Notes under the pieces: model-generated | Seen by the model: only the letters and a program-made list of their open reading frames with translations | Databases searched by the model: none | Told to the model about the DNA's origin: nothing | Source of the DNA: an uncultured Bacillus sp. | GTDB lineage: Bacteria; Bacillota; Bacilli; Bacillales_B; DSM-18226 | Assembly (NCBI RefSeq): GCF_946478885.1 | Contig: NZ_CAMLDX010000008.1 | Span: 1 to 56,823 of the forward strand | Length of the DNA stretch: 56,823 nt | Direction: 5' to 3' | In this document: positions 21,295 through 33,268 of the stretch, one piece after another | Position numbering within the stretch: the first letter of the stretch is position 1 | Layout: every line of letters begins with the position of its first letter | Program-made: the position numbers and the translations under genes

Positions 21295-22440
21295 TCACTG
21301 TATAATCGACTGAATATACTTCCTGGTTTCACGATCAATCTCTTCAATTTCAGAAAGACTTGGAGAATTGATTTTTTGGTGCTGGTTTAAAGCTTTTTCC
21401 ACACATTCTTCAATTTGCAGAAATGTGATGCGTTTTTCCAAAAATGCGGCTACAGCAGATTCGTTAGCTGCATTAAGCACTGTAGGATATGAACCGCCAG
21501 CCTTGCCTGCCTCATAAGCAAATTTTAAACAACGAAATCGCTCGAAGTCTATCTCTTTGAAGTGCAGTTGCCCTATTTCTGCCAGATTTAAACGATGTGC
21601 ATTTAAGAGCGGAAGACGATTCGGATAAGATAAAGCATATTGGATGGGAACCCTCATATCTGGACTCCCTAACTGAGCAATTATACTGCTGTCATGAAAC
21701 TCAACCATGGAATGGATGATACTTTCCTTATGAAGCAAGACATCGATTTTTTCATAGGGCAGAGCGAATAACCAATGGGCCTCTATCACTTCCAGTCCTT
21801 TATTCATCATCGAAGCAGAATCGATGGTAATTTTCGCCCCCATTGACCAATTTGGATGATTTAGGGCATCTTCAACGGTTACGTCTTTTAAGTCATCCCT
21901 TGTCCGATCCCGAAAACTCCCACCGGAAGCAGTTAAAATAATTCTTTCAATAGTTTTTGCCTGTTCTCCTTGCATCGCTTGAAAAATAGCCGAATGCTCG
22001 CTATCGACTGGCAAAATCGGGACATTGAATTTCTTTGCGGCCTCCATTACAAGATGACCTGCTGTCACCAGCGTTTCTTTATTTGCCAGGGCAATCGTTT
22101 TATGCGCTTCAATGGCCTGGAGAGTGGGCTGTAATCCGACACTGCCCATAACTCCGTTTATAAGAATCTCGCTTTTGTCATATACAGCTACATCCGTAAT
22201 CCCATTTTCTCCATAGGTAAAGGTAATTCCGGGAAATTCATTGCGGAGCATCTCAGCATCCTCTTTATTTAGCGTTGAAACCAATTCAGGCGTTAAATCA
22301 TGAATAATTTTTCTGGCCAGCGATATATTTCTGCCAACCGACATGGCTGCCAATGAAAATTCGTCCCGATGGTTCTTCAGGATATCCACTGTTTGTGTCC
22401 CAATGGATCCGGTTGCTCCTAATAAACTAACATATTTCAA
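21295..22440 (-). CDS. dxr: 1-deoxy-D-xylulose 5-phosphate reductoisomerase
   Basis: This 381-residue NADPH-dependent enzyme performs the second step of the MEP isoprenoid pathway. The nucleotide loop GATGSIG is at the N-terminus, with [10 protein letters not shown], the substrate loop ASGGSFRD and [21 protein letters not shown] also present. The longest frame starts at 22473 without a clear ribosome-binding site. The TTG at 22440 follows AGGAG and gives the family N-terminus ([11 protein letters not shown]), so I prefer it. It supplies isoprenoid precursors to the adjacent uppS product. Confidence 0.96.
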   Translation of the reverse strand: MKYVSLLGATGSIGTQTVDILKNHRDEFSLAAMSVGRNISLARKIIHDLTPELVSTLNKEDAEMLRNEFPGITFTYGENGITDVAVYDKSEILINGVMGSVGLQPTLQAIEAHKTIALANKETLVTAGHLVMEAAKKFNVPILPVDSEHSAIFQAMQGEQAKTIERIILTASGGSFRDRTRDDLKDVTVEDALNHPNWSMGAKITIDSASMMNKGLEVIEAHWLFALPYEKIDVLLHKESIIHSMVEFHDSSIIAQLGSPDMRVPIQYALSYPNRLPLLNAHRLNLAEIGQLHFKEIDFERFRCLKFAYEAGKAGGSYPTVLNAANESAVAAFLEKRITFLQIEECVEKALNQHQKINSPSLSEIEEIDRETRKYIQSIIQ

Positions 22441-22542
22441 AGACCATTCATCTCCTGTACAGATGCCATTCATTATTATCTTTAATCATATTATGATTTT
22501 TAATCTTACATTCCTTTATAAATTCATATGAATGATTTCATT

Positions 22543-23328
22543 TTATAAAATAAAAAAATGTATCAAAGGGCAGACAAACAATAGACTGTCAAAGCGGTCC
22601 AGTATCCCTCCATGCCCGGGGAGAATATGACCGGAGTCCTTCACTTGATAGTGCCTCTTTAATGCAGACTCAACTAAATCACCGATTTGTCCAAAAAACG
22701 ATAAAAAGATCGTTACGATCGCAACCCAAGGAAGGGCAACATCCATTCCAGTCACCATGGCGTATACCACACTGACAACAATAGCACTCAACACTCCTCC
22801 AAGTGCCCCTTCAATTGTTTTATTCGGACTGATCTCCGGCCACAACTTTTTCTTTCCTAATTTTCGCCCAATCAAATAGGCTCCAGAATCAGTTGCCCAA
22901 ATAACAAACAAAGCATAAAAAATATAAACAAGACCACTTTCTCTTGTTTCAATAAAATAATAAAACCCCATACCGATATACAATGTGCACATCAGAGAAA
23001 ATGATACATCATCAAAAGTAAAACGGTTTTTTGTTACAACCGTATAAGTTAAAAACAATAATACAGCAAGCAACGCGATTTCGACTTTTGAAACTTTCAG
23101 GTAATCTAAAATAAACTGGAACTGATCAGGAATTAAAAATCCCCACAATACTACGAGAGATATGATTCCTGGGAAAGAAAACAATTTAAGCTGTCTCATT
23201 TTTAATATTTCATACAACGCAATCGATGCAAATAAATAGATAAGTGTAATAAATGGCAGCCTTCCCCAAATCGTGAAGGAAATCAATACGGCCCCAAAAA
23301 CGACTGCTGTAATCATTCTTTGCTTCAT
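22543..23328 (-). CDS. cdsA: Phosphatidate cytidylyltransferase
   Basis: This 261-residue integral membrane enzyme makes CDP-diacylglycerol from phosphatidic acid and CTP. At least seven hydrophobic segments are visible. The family signature is complete near the C-terminus (ALKRHYQVKDSGHILPGHGG followed by ILDRFDS). The protein ends in a hydrophobic tail. It follows uppS with an 17-base gap. Confidence 0.97.
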   Translation of the reverse strand: MKQRMITAVVFGAVLISFTIWGRLPFITLIYLFASIALYEILKMRQLKLFSFPGIISLVVLWGFLIPDQFQFILDYLKVSKVEIALLAVLLFLTYTVVTKNRFTFDDVSFSLMCTLYIGMGFYYFIETRESGLVYIFYALFVIWATDSGAYLIGRKLGKKKLWPEISPNKTIEGALGGVLSAIVVSVVYAMVTGMDVALPWVAIVTIFLSFFGQIGDLVESALKRHYQVKDSGHILPGHGGILDRFDSLLFVCPLIHFFIL

Positions 23329-23345
23329 CTAAGTCAACACCTTTA

Positions 23346-24122
23346 CTATACTCCTCCAAAACGCCTTTGGCGATTTTGAAACACTTCGATAGCCTCCAAT
23401 AAATGGGCCTCTGAGAAATCCGGCCAAAGGACATCAGTAAACCAAAATTCTGTATAGGCTAGCTGCCAAAGCATAAAATTACTTAATCTAATCTCACCGC
23501 TTGTTCGAATTAATAAATCCGGATCCGGCAGTTCTTTAGTCATTAAATGTTTTGAAAAAATTTCTTCGTTTATTTCATTTCCATTCAGTATACCACTTTT
23601 ACAATCATTTAAGACACTTTTTACCGCCTCAATGATTTCTGCTCTGCTTCCATAGTTCAGGGCAAAGTTGAGGATTAACCCCGTATTATCCTTCGTTTTA
23701 TTGATTGCTTTATCAACCGCATTGGACGTATGCGAAGGGAGAGCCTCTTTATATCCCATCATTTGCACTTTAACGTTTTCTTCAATAAGTTCCGGTAAAA
23801 AGGTTCCCAAAAACTCTTCAGGAAGCCTCATTAAATAATCCACTTCCGTTTTAGGACGCTTCCAATTCTCCGTAGAAAAAGCATAAAGTGTCAGTACCTT
23901 CACATCCAATTGATTGGCTATTTTGGTAATTTTACGTACAACCTTCATTCCTTCATGATGTCCTGCAGCTCTTGGTAAGGCCCTCTTATTTGCCCATCGC
24001 CCATTCCCATCCATAATAATGGCAATATGCGAAGGAATGGGTTGACTTTTCACTTCTACTATTCGATCTCGGAGATTGGAAGAGGTATCCGTTTTCTTCC
24101 ATATATTAAATTTATTTAGCAT
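23346..24122 (-). CDS. uppS: Undecaprenyl diphosphate synthase
   Basis: This 258-residue cis-prenyltransferase makes the C55 carrier lipid for wall synthesis. IMDGNGRWANKRALPRAAGH holds the catalytic Asp and the pyrophosphate-binding residues. FSTENWKRP and the C-terminal DLLIRTSGEIRLSNFM and WPDFSE motifs are present. It is the first gene after a 284-base gap and leads uppS-cdsA-dxr-rasP. Confidence 0.98.
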   Translation of the reverse strand: MLNKFNIWKKTDTSSNLRDRIVEVKSQPIPSHIAIIMDGNGRWANKRALPRAAGHHEGMKVVRKITKIANQLDVKVLTLYAFSTENWKRPKTEVDYLMRLPEEFLGTFLPELIEENVKVQMMGYKEALPSHTSNAVDKAINKTKDNTGLILNFALNYGSRAEIIEAVKSVLNDCKSGILNGNEINEEIFSKHLMTKELPDPDLLIRTSGEIRLSNFMLWQLAYTEFWFTDVLWPDFSEAHLLEAIEVFQNRQRRFGGV

Positions 24123-24350
24123 TTATTGCTCCTCCAAAAAGATTAATCTCATCCTCCGACAAAGAAGAATCCTCATTCGTACAAAGGCAAGTGCAATTCT
24201 TTCTTTCATATCATACCAAAAATACGCTAAGATATCTCCATAAAAAAGGTTGAATCAACTATAAAAATCTCGTGATTTAAAAATCCTGAATATTTAAATT
24301 ATAGCATTAAAAGATAACGTTATTGATCGTTCATAAACCGGAATATGAGT
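24123..24350. promoter_or_regulatory. uppS upstream region with two possible promoters
   Basis: No gene is seen. On the minus strand two extended -10-like sequences occur: TGCTATAAT (hexamer at 24303-24298) and TGGTATGAT (hexamer at 24215-24210). Neither has a good -35. Either could start the uppS operon after the frr terminator. Confidence 0.4.
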
Positions 24351-24377
24351 AAAAAACCCCCTAATCAATAGAGGGTT
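24351..24377 (-). terminator. Intrinsic terminator after frr
   Basis: AACCCTCT pairs with AGGGGGTT with one mismatch on the minus strand and is followed by TTTTTT. It lies 30 bases after the frr stop and separates pyrH-frr from uppS. Confidence 0.88.
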
Positions 24378-24406
24378 CCTTTTCATTCTTATAAGCTTTG
24401 TCCAGC

Positions 24407-24964
24407 TTAAACTTCAAGAATTTCTTTTTCTTTTTCCTTTGTCATGGAGTCAATCTTATTGATGTGTTCATCAGTCACTTTTTGAATCTCATCAGAGTAT
24501 CCGTGAAGATCGTCTTCTGTAATGTCTCCTGCCTTTTCAAGCTTTTTCAAATCATCGTTTGCATCTCGGCGTACATTACGAATGGCTACCTTCGCCTCTT
24601 CCGCTTCCTTTTTCACCACTTTTACTAGTTCCTTACGGCGTTCCTCAGTTAATGACGGGATTGCCAGGCGGATGATATTTCCGTCATTTGTTGGATTTAA
24701 GCCGAGATCGGATTTTAATATGGCTTTTTCAATCTCTCCTAAGATTGACTTGTCATACGGTTGGATGACTAAAAGACGTGCTTCCGGAACTGAGATCCCC
24801 GCTAATTGGTTTACCGGAGTCGGTGCGCCGTAATAATCAACATTAATACGATCTAATAAAGAGGCATTTGCTCTTCCCGCCCGAATGCTTGCAAGTTCCC
24901 TTGAATACGCTTGAATAGCCTTTTTCATTTTTTCCTTTGCATTAGCTACAACTTGTTTCGGCAT
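24407..24964 (-). CDS. frr: Ribosome recycling factor
   Basis: This 185-residue protein splits post-termination ribosomes together with EF-G. It is collinear with the family, with [19 protein letters not shown] near residue 30, [20 protein letters not shown] in the middle and a long C-terminal helix ([14 protein letters not shown]). It starts two bases after the pyrH stop. Confidence 0.98.
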   Translation of the reverse strand: MPKQVVANAKEKMKKAIQAYSRELASIRAGRANASLLDRINVDYYGAPTPVNQLAGISVPEARLLVIQPYDKSILGEIEKAILKSDLGLNPTNDGNIIRLAIPSLTEERRKELVKVVKKEAEEAKVAIRNVRRDANDDLKKLEKAGDITEDDLHGYSDEIQKVTDEHINKIDSMTKEKEKEILEV

Positions 24965-24966
24965 GA

Positions 24967-26666
<1,700 letters not shown>

Positions 26667-26708
26667 AATGTATATTCCTCCTCATTAATATATGTATTTG
26701 AGTCCTTC

Positions 26709-26748
26709 AAAAAAAGGTGATAAAGGGGGCTTCCCTCTTATCACCTTT
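26709..26748 (-). terminator. Terminator or attenuator between rpsB and tsf
   Basis: AAAGGTGATAA pairs perfectly with TTATCACCTTT, and the interior GAGGGAAGCCCCC can pair further. Seven T follow on the minus strand. It has the form of a strong terminator inside a gene pair normally cotranscribed, so read-through or a separate tsf promoter is expected. Confidence 0.85.
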
Positions 26749-26779
26749 CCCTGTCTAAATCCAGTCTATTCTTAAACGA

Positions 26780-27514
<735 letters not shown>

Positions 27515-27608
27515 TTATTTTCCTCCGCCTATATCATTTCTGTTGGAAACTGAAGTATCCAGCACCATCCATTCAGATCCATAGACGTGTGTATTAACAC
27601 CGTTTTAA

Positions 27609-27638
27609 AATATACCATATTTACAAATGAAAGATCAA
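27609..27638 (-). promoter_or_regulatory. Probable rpsB promoter
   Basis: On the minus strand TTGATC (27638-27633), an 18-base spacer and TATATT (27614-27609) with an extended TGG before it form a good vegetative promoter. It would give a leader of about 110 bases before rpsB. The -35 begins one base after the swrB stop codon. Confidence 0.65.
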
Positions 27639-27639
27639 G

Positions 27640-28305
27640 TTATTCCTGTTGATTTTCGTTAAATTTGAGGAGAAGCTCGATCTCTGTCTTTCCTTTTTTT
27701 AATTGCCTGGCCATTTCTTCTTCCGAAATCCCCTCTTTTTTCATAATCATCACCTGTGTTAATAGTGAATCCTTCGTAGCAGAATTTCCCGAAGTTTTCT
27801 TTTCTACCTGTTTGATCGCCGCCGACTTTAGGTCAATCATGGCGTTTCTTTGCTTCTGGCTTTCTGCTGACGATATTGTAGCAATTGTTTCTGATTGTCT
27901 TTGAGAGGAACGCTGATAGGCCTTTACCGCTTGCAGACCAGCCATTTTTTCAAGCTTTGAGGAAAGTTCACTAAAAGGATTGGCCTCTGCTGTAGGTCGC
28001 TTTATTTCACCTTGCTGCTCATTTTCAATGCGGTCTTGTCCCATGCTATGACCATCAGGAATAGTTGGTGCGTTTGCACTAACCTGCTTCTCCTTTTGTA
28101 TTTCTTTAACGCGTTGAATGAAATGCTCATTGTCCTCCTTCATTTCTAATAAATAGGAGCTAATTAAATGATCCATTTCTATCATCATTTTCTTTTGATT
28201 TTCGTCTATCTTGCTCAGCCTGTTCTGACGCAAGAATAGGATCGCAATCGCTAGAAGAGCCGCAATATTTAATATTAAACTGACAATTATAAGAAAGACT
28301 AACAT
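27640..28305 (-). CDS. swrB: SwrB-like (YlxL) swarming/flagellar assembly protein
   Basis: This 221-residue protein has one N-terminal transmembrane segment (about residues 3-25). A charged, coiled-coil-prone and low-complexity middle follows. The small C-terminal region (MKKEGISEEEMARQLKKGKT) resembles a helix-turn-helix. Position at the end of the fla/che operon, right before rpsB, and the N-terminal anchor match B. subtilis SwrB, which promotes basal body/export gate assembly. The protein is longer than B. subtilis SwrB (167 residues) and mostly diverged, so assignment rests on context and architecture. Confidence 0.8.
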   Translation of the reverse strand: MLVFLIIVSLILNIAALLAIAILFLRQNRLSKIDENQKKMMIEMDHLISSYLLEMKEDNEHFIQRVKEIQKEKQVSANAPTIPDGHSMGQDRIENEQQGEIKRPTAEANPFSELSSKLEKMAGLQAVKAYQRSSQRQSETIATISSAESQKQRNAMIDLKSAAIKQVEKKTSGNSATKDSLLTQVMIMKKEGISEEEMARQLKKGKTEIELLLKFNENQQE

Positions 28306-28314
28306 ATGATCCCT

Positions 28315-28623
28315 CTATCCGCTGTAATCAATGATGGTACCTTTATATGGATGCTCTTCCTGTCCGGTACCGCCTTTTGGCTTTTTTCTGCTTTTTCCTT
28401 GCTTAGTAGGCTGTTCCCCCGGTTTATTCTTATAGAACCTTCCTTCATTGGAGTGCTCATTTTTCATGACACTGTTCTGCAGCAGATCTGTATCTTCTTT
28501 GACTGATTCTCCGACCTGCCCTGTAACAAGCTGACTGCGCTGAAGCTGATCCTGAATTTTCCCGGCATCCATTGTCCTTGGGAGGGCCACTTGCATTTCA
28601 ATTGCTTTAAGGCTCATTGTCAT
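28315..28623 (-). CDS. Small conserved-looking protein between sigD and swrB, unknown
   Basis: This 102-residue protein has no membrane segment. The N-terminal 30 residues (SLKAIEMQVALPRTMDAGKI then QDQLQR) look like a folded, conserved region. The rest is hydrophilic and rich in Gly, Lys, Pro and Gln, ending in KGTIIDYSG. It starts at ATG after AAGGGAAG and is nine bases before swrB, so it is translated with the operon. The B. subtilis operon, as I know it, has no gene here. I recall similar ALPRT-containing proteins beside sigma factor genes in other Firmicutes, but its function is unknown to me. Confidence 0.75.
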   Translation of the reverse strand: MTMSLKAIEMQVALPRTMDAGKIQDQLQRSQLVTGQVGESVKEDTDLLQNSVMKNEHSNEGRFYKNKPGEQPTKQGKSRKKPKGGTGQEEHPYKGTIIDYSG

Positions 28624-28750
28624 ACACTTCCCTTGTTCAGCATATACTGCACATTATTACTCTATCAAAGATCCGACCAGGCACTGAAAAATCCGCATGT
28701 ATACCTGAAATGATGTGATGCAGGGACAAAAGATGTCATATCTTTTCTTA

Positions 28751-29515
28751 TTATATAAGTTTTTCTAACGATTTTCTAAGCTTATAGATACATTTTGAAT
28801 GAATTTGCGAAATTCTTGAAGTAGAAAGATTCATAATCTGTCCAATTTCCGTCAAAGTCAGTTCTTCCCGATAAAATAAGCTGATAACAAGCTGTTCTTT
28901 ATCGTTTAGCTGCGAAATAATGCCTATCATTTCTTCGATAACTTCCTTCTTTAGTATGCTTTCCTCTGGAAGGATAGCCCGATCATCTTTTAGAGAAAAG
29001 GTAGTCCGCTCTGTATCCTCGTGTTCCTTTACACCTTCATCCATTGATAGTACATTGGCAAAGAAATATTCATTCATGGTTGTGTATACTTCCTCAACAG
29101 GAAGATTTAATTCTTTGGCCACCTCTTCAGCTGTTACATTTCTCATGTACTTCTGTTCGAGTCTTCCAATCAATGCATCCATTTTTTTTGCTTTATCCCT
29201 TGTACTTCGCGGAAGCCAATCTTCTTTCCTTAATCCATCTAAAATAGCCCCTCGTACTCTAAATGAGGCATATGTATCAAATTTTAGGTCTCTTTTTGGA
29301 TCAAATTTTTCCAACGCATCATACAGACCCATCATTCCCAAGCTTTTTAAATCTTCTCTGGAGACATTTTTAGGGAGTGATACAGAAATTCGCTGTACAT
29401 GATAACTAACAAGAGATAAATATTTTTTAATTAAAAAATTGCCTGCATCCTCATCTCGGAAGTTTGTCCATTTTTCCCAATATTGCTGTTCATCTTCTGT
29501 TACGGCATGCACCAT
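28751..29515 (-). CDS. sigD: RNA polymerase sigma factor SigD (FliA/WhiG family)
   Basis: This 254-residue motility sigma factor is collinear with B. subtilis SigD. Region 2 has LMGLYDALEKF-type sequence (MMGLYDALEKFDPKRDLKFD) and YASFRVRGAILDGLRKEDWL. Region 3 is RNVTAEEVAKELNL. Region 4 is EELTLTEIGQIMNLSTSRIS. It directs late flagellar, motor and autolysin genes. It is far down the operon, where in B. subtilis its expression depends on full-length transcription. Confidence 0.98.
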   Translation of the reverse strand: MVHAVTEDEQQYWEKWTNFRDEDAGNFLIKKYLSLVSYHVQRISVSLPKNVSREDLKSLGMMGLYDALEKFDPKRDLKFDTYASFRVRGAILDGLRKEDWLPRSTRDKAKKMDALIGRLEQKYMRNVTAEEVAKELNLPVEEVYTTMNEYFFANVLSMDEGVKEHEDTERTTFSLKDDRAILPEESILKKEVIEEMIGIISQLNDKEQLVISLFYREELTLTEIGQIMNLSTSRISQIHSKCIYKLRKSLEKLI

Positions 29516-29540
29516 AGTACTCTGTAGCCCCCTTTCTTCA

Positions 29541-30044
29541 TTAGAGATAGTTGGTTCCTTTATTGACCGTTCTTATCGATAAAACACCGGACTTGGGATC
29601 AAACTCTATTGTTCTGCCACTATTCCCTCCTGTATCTTCGGCTACAAGAGCTATCTGCAGTTCCGATAATTGTTTTTTTACTGCTTCAACATTTCTAGGT
29701 CCAATTCGCATCATTTCATTACCGTTCCTAAACGCAAACATTTGAGCACCTCCGGCAATTTTTGCCTTAAGACAGGGCCTTTTTGCTCCGCTGTTAAGCA
29801 GACGCATTACGAGTTCCTTCACAGCCGTATCCGCATATTTAGCGATATTAAGGGGACCTCCTCCATCTCTTGACAAGGAAGAATCGGGCAGCATAATATG
29901 CGCCAGTCCCCCAAGTTCTCGAAATGGATCATATATAATCACGCCAACACATGAGCCTAAGCCCGATGTCCGAATGATATTGGGAGACGTGACAATGTTC
30001 ATATCAGCAATTCCAACTTTCACTAATTGTTGTGTCTTATTCAT
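29541..30044 (-). CDS. cheD: Chemoreceptor glutamine deamidase CheD
   Basis: This 167-residue enzyme deamidates receptor glutamines and interacts with CheC. The catalytic Cys is in [12 protein letters not shown] and the catalytic His is in [11 protein letters not shown]. The [10 protein letters not shown] segment is also present. It overlaps the cheC end by eight bases, which fits the coupled CheC-CheD pair of the Bacillus adaptation system. Confidence 0.97.
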   Translation of the reverse strand: MNKTQQLVKVGIADMNIVTSPNIIRTSGLGSCVGVIIYDPFRELGGLAHIMLPDSSLSRDGGGPLNIAKYADTAVKELVMRLLNSGAKRPCLKAKIAGGAQMFAFRNGNEMMRIGPRNVEAVKKQLSELQIALVAEDTGGNSGRTIEFDPKSGVLSIRTVNKGTNYL

Positions 30045-30678
30045 CTATCACAACTCCTAGTGAACCAAAAATTTTATGAAAGGAGTCAGGATCCGGAAAA
30101 AGGAAGAAATGGCTATCAATCCTTTCCGCCTTTTGATCACTTGTATCATTTAATGCTGTTTCAATGACAATAACCGAATCAGAAAACTGTGATATTTCAA
30201 TAAAACCATATGAAATAATAGCTCCAATCATATCGACACAAATGGCTGGAACAGAAGGATACATCTTCAGCCCTGTGAAGTCCGATAAGGACGAAATATA
30301 AGAGCCTGTCAGGATATTCCCTAATTCCTGAAAGGCCGAAAGGGACATTTCATCGTATTGCAAGTCTGCGAATGAAAAGGTGTTATTCCCGGTCATCTTC
30401 CGAATCAACCTTTCACCCTGCAACAGAGGCAGTACAAAAAACATATGTGAAGGAGCCTCTCCTTCAATCCTTAAATAGACACTGGCAACGATGGTTTCGG
30501 CTCCTCCTGCCAGTTCCATCATTTCATCAAAAGAGGCAATCTGGACATTTGGCACTTTCATTTCTATTTTTTTATTCATAATCGTGGAAAGGGCAGTTGC
30601 TGCGTTCCCTGCCCCGATATTAGCAATTTCCTTCAGGATATCAATATGAATGGATGAGATGTGATCAAGAAAACCCAT
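30037..30678 (-). CDS. cheC: CheY-P phosphatase CheC
   Basis: This 213-residue protein has both CheC/FliY-type phosphatase motifs: [17 protein letters not shown] near residue 15 and [15 protein letters not shown] near residue 110, each with the E-x2-N pair. It dephosphorylates CheY-P and is activated by CheD. It starts two bases after the cheW stop. Confidence 0.97.
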   Translation of the reverse strand: MGFLDHISSIHIDILKEIANIGAGNAATALSTIMNKKIEMKVPNVQIASFDEMMELAGGAETIVASVYLRIEGEAPSHMFFVLPLLQGERLIRKMTGNNTFSFADLQYDEMSLSAFQELGNILTGSYISSLSDFTGLKMYPSVPAICVDMIGAIISYGFIEISQFSDSVIVIETALNDTSDQKAERIDSHFFLFPDPDSFHKIFGSLGVVIDE

Positions 30679-30680
30679 AT

Positions 30681-31142
30681 TTATTCCCCTGCCGTTTTTA
30701 ACTTTTCAAGATGAAGCACTTTTTCCAGATCAATTAAAATAAGAAGCCGTTTATCCAACTTGATAACACCACCAATGTAGTCTTCCTCTTCATGATTAAT
30801 AACTTCTGGCGATGTTTCTATTACGTCCTCGGTAATATCGATGACGTCATTGGCAGCATCCACGATTAAACCCACTTCCATCTCCTTATATGCGACAATA
30901 ATGATCCTTGTTTCATCCGTATATATGCATTCCTCCATATCAAAGCGTTTCCGCAAATCGATAACGGGAGTCACGATCCCCCGAAGATTTATGACCCCTT
31001 TTACAAAGGAAGCTGTTCCCGGTACTCTTGTAATATGCTGGATCTTTTCAATCCCGTATACATGCTCAACCGCAAAGCAATAGTCTTTTCCACTCAATTT
31101 AAATACGATTAATTTGATTTCCTTTGTCGATAGATCTGACAT
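30681..31142 (-). CDS. cheW: Chemotaxis adaptor CheW
   Basis: This 153-residue protein is a single CheW SH3-like domain, with LIVFKLSGKDYCFAVEHVYG, TRVPGTASFVKGVINLRG and VIDLRKRF. It couples receptors to CheA. The ATG follows AGAGGGGTAACTGT. A 60-base gap separates it from cheA. Confidence 0.98.
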   Translation of the reverse strand: MSDLSTKEIKLIVFKLSGKDYCFAVEHVYGIEKIQHITRVPGTASFVKGVINLRGIVTPVIDLRKRFDMEECIYTDETRIIIVAYKEMEVGLIVDAANDVIDITEDVIETSPEVINHEEEDYIGGVIKLDKRLLILIDLEKVLHLEKLKTAGE

Positions 31143-31202
31143 ACAGTTACCCCTCTTTCATCCCTACTGGTAGAGCTACATACACAATTGGCCTCATCGG
31201 TA

Positions 31203-33248
31203 TCATTTTAATAGCGCATTACAATCAACAACCAATGCGACCTGACCGTTTCCTAAAATGGTTGCACCTGAGATTGCGAATACATTGACAAAATAATCCC
31301 CAAGAGATTTTAAGACGATCTCTTGCTGACCAATAAAAGAATCCACCACAAGTGCTGCTATTTTTTCCCCTTTACGGACAATGACAACAGATGTGTACCC
31401 ATTCTCTTCTTCAGTAATTGGAACATTAAATATATCCTTCAAGTAAAGCAAAGGTATAATCTTGCCGCGGAAGTCCATCACCCTTTGATTATGGGCAAGA
31501 AAAGTATCTTCATTTTTGATGATGGCTGTTTCTATAATTGAATTAAGCGGAATGGAGTATTTTTCCTCTTGAACCCCTACCAGCAACACAGAAATAATCG
31601 ATAGGGTTAATGGCAGTTGTATGGTAAAAACAGAACCCGCCCCTTCAACTGAGTCAACCGAGACATTTCCTCCCAAATTTTCAATGGTATTTTTCACCAC
31701 ATCTAATCCGACACCGCGTCCAGATATATCGGAAATCTTTTCTGCAGTTGAAAATCCCGATGCAAAGATCAATTCGTAAACTTGCTGATTCGTTAACAAA
31801 GCTGCATTTTGCGGACTAACAATTCCATTCTTTAATGCCTTTTGCAGTATTTTTTCACGGCTGATGCCATTCCCGTCATCCTCAATTTCAATCATTACGT
31901 GGTTCCCGGAATGATAGGCTTTTAATACCACCGTTCCTTCATCACTTTTCCCACGCTCTCTTCTTACATCAGGCATTTCTATCCCATGGTCAATAGAATT
32001 ACGGATTAAATGGACAAGCGGATCACCAATTTCATCTATTACCGTTCGATCCAGTTCCGTTTCAGCCCCTCTGATATCAAGATTAATTTTCTTATGTAAA
32101 TCACGTGCAAGCTGACGAACCATGCGGGGAAAACGATTAAAGACTGTTTCAATCGGAATCATTCGCATATTTAAGATAATATTTTGCAGATCGCTCGTTG
32201 TTCTCGACATTCTGTCAACAGTCTCTTGTAGTTCCTGATCTTTCAAATCAAAGGAGATTTGCTCCAATCTCCCTCTATCAATGACTAACTCCTCGAAGAG
32301 GTTCAGTAAAATATCCAACCGTTCAATATTAACCCGAATGGTTTTATTACTTTGCTTAACAGCCGAGTGATTTTTACTCGGATCAGAATCAGGGGTGGCC
32401 TTCTGTTCGCTAACCTGTTTTACCGATGTTGTTGCGGTCTCTTCTGCTTTCTGCGTGTTAAGAGTATCGGGCACTGCTTCGATTGAATCAAAAGAAAGCG
32501 GTTGAACCGAAACAGATTCCACCTCGGAGATCTGCATAATAGTTTGTTCAATCACTGAAGTTTCTTCTTTTGTAATAAGGGTAACTGAAAACGTCCGATC
32601 AAAATTCTCCTCTTCCAGTTGTTCTACAGAAGGAGAGGACTTAATGATTTCACCCATTTTTTCCATTGCAGTAAAGACCATAAACGCTCTTGCAGCCTTT
32701 AACAAACAGTCGGCACTTTGTGAAACAGTAATTTCATATACTTGAAAACCCTGCTCTTTTGATTGCTCAATTACTGTCCTTTCGAACTCGTCATAAAGAA
32801 TATCTGATTTCTGTACTTCTGCAGTATCTGTAGCTGTGTCATGTCCATCTTCATTTGTTGCCGGTTTTTTCCCGGATTCAATCAGCTTGAGCTGCTCTAC
32901 GACTGTTGAAACATCTCTCGTGCCATCTCCTCCTTGAGCAATGGACTGAATCATTGCTTCCAAATGATCAACGGCTATAAAGATGACATCCAGTATTTCC
33001 GGGGTAAAGGAGATGATTTTGTTTCTAATTGCATCCAGTACATTTTCCATTTGGTGGGTCAGATTGGCCAAATCCTCATACCCCATGGTTGCGGACATTC
33101 CTTTTAAGGTATGGGCAGAACGAAATATTTCATTTACAATTGCGGGATCATCAGGGTGTTTTTCCAACAGTAATAAATTTTCATTGCATGCTTGTAAATG
33201 CTCTTTGCTTTCCTCAATAAAAACTTCTAAATACTGACTTGTATCCAT
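31203..33248 (-). CDS. cheA: Chemotaxis histidine kinase CheA
   Basis: This 681-residue kinase phosphorylates CheY and, in most species, CheB. The P1 phosphorylation histidine is H46 in AHTLKGMSATMGY. A variable P2 region and linker (about 130-320) and P3 dimerisation domain follow. P4 has LIRNSIDHG and the G1/G2 boxes (IEDDGNGIS; SGRGVGLDVVKN). A C-terminal CheW-like domain ends the protein. The longest frame starts at 33272. The ATG at 33248 is spaced correctly from AAAGGTGAGAGG and matches the B. subtilis N-terminus (MDTSQYLEVF), so it is preferred. Confidence 0.98.
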   Translation of the reverse strand: MDTSQYLEVFIEESKEHLQACNENLLLLEKHPDDPAIVNEIFRSAHTLKGMSATMGYEDLANLTHQMENVLDAIRNKIISFTPEILDVIFIAVDHLEAMIQSIAQGGDGTRDVSTVVEQLKLIESGKKPATNEDGHDTATDTAEVQKSDILYDEFERTVIEQSKEQGFQVYEITVSQSADCLLKAARAFMVFTAMEKMGEIIKSSPSVEQLEEENFDRTFSVTLITKEETSVIEQTIMQISEVESVSVQPLSFDSIEAVPDTLNTQKAEETATTSVKQVSEQKATPDSDPSKNHSAVKQSNKTIRVNIERLDILLNLFEELVIDRGRLEQISFDLKDQELQETVDRMSRTTSDLQNIILNMRMIPIETVFNRFPRMVRQLARDLHKKINLDIRGAETELDRTVIDEIGDPLVHLIRNSIDHGIEMPDVRRERGKSDEGTVVLKAYHSGNHVMIEIEDDGNGISREKILQKALKNGIVSPQNAALLTNQQVYELIFASGFSTAEKISDISGRGVGLDVVKNTIENLGGNVSVDSVEGAGSVFTIQLPLTLSIISVLLVGVQEEKYSIPLNSIIETAIIKNEDTFLAHNQRVMDFRGKIIPLLYLKDIFNVPITEEENGYTSVVIVRKGEKIAALVVDSFIGQQEIVLKSLGDYFVNVFAISGATILGNGQVALVVDCNALLK

Positions 33249-33268
33249 TATCCTCTCACCTTTCAGAA

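Noticed and set aside
23210..23434. Minus-strand frame of 74 codons across the uppS-cdsA junction
   Set aside because: It overlaps two well-recognised genes in another frame and has no ribosome-binding site of its own.
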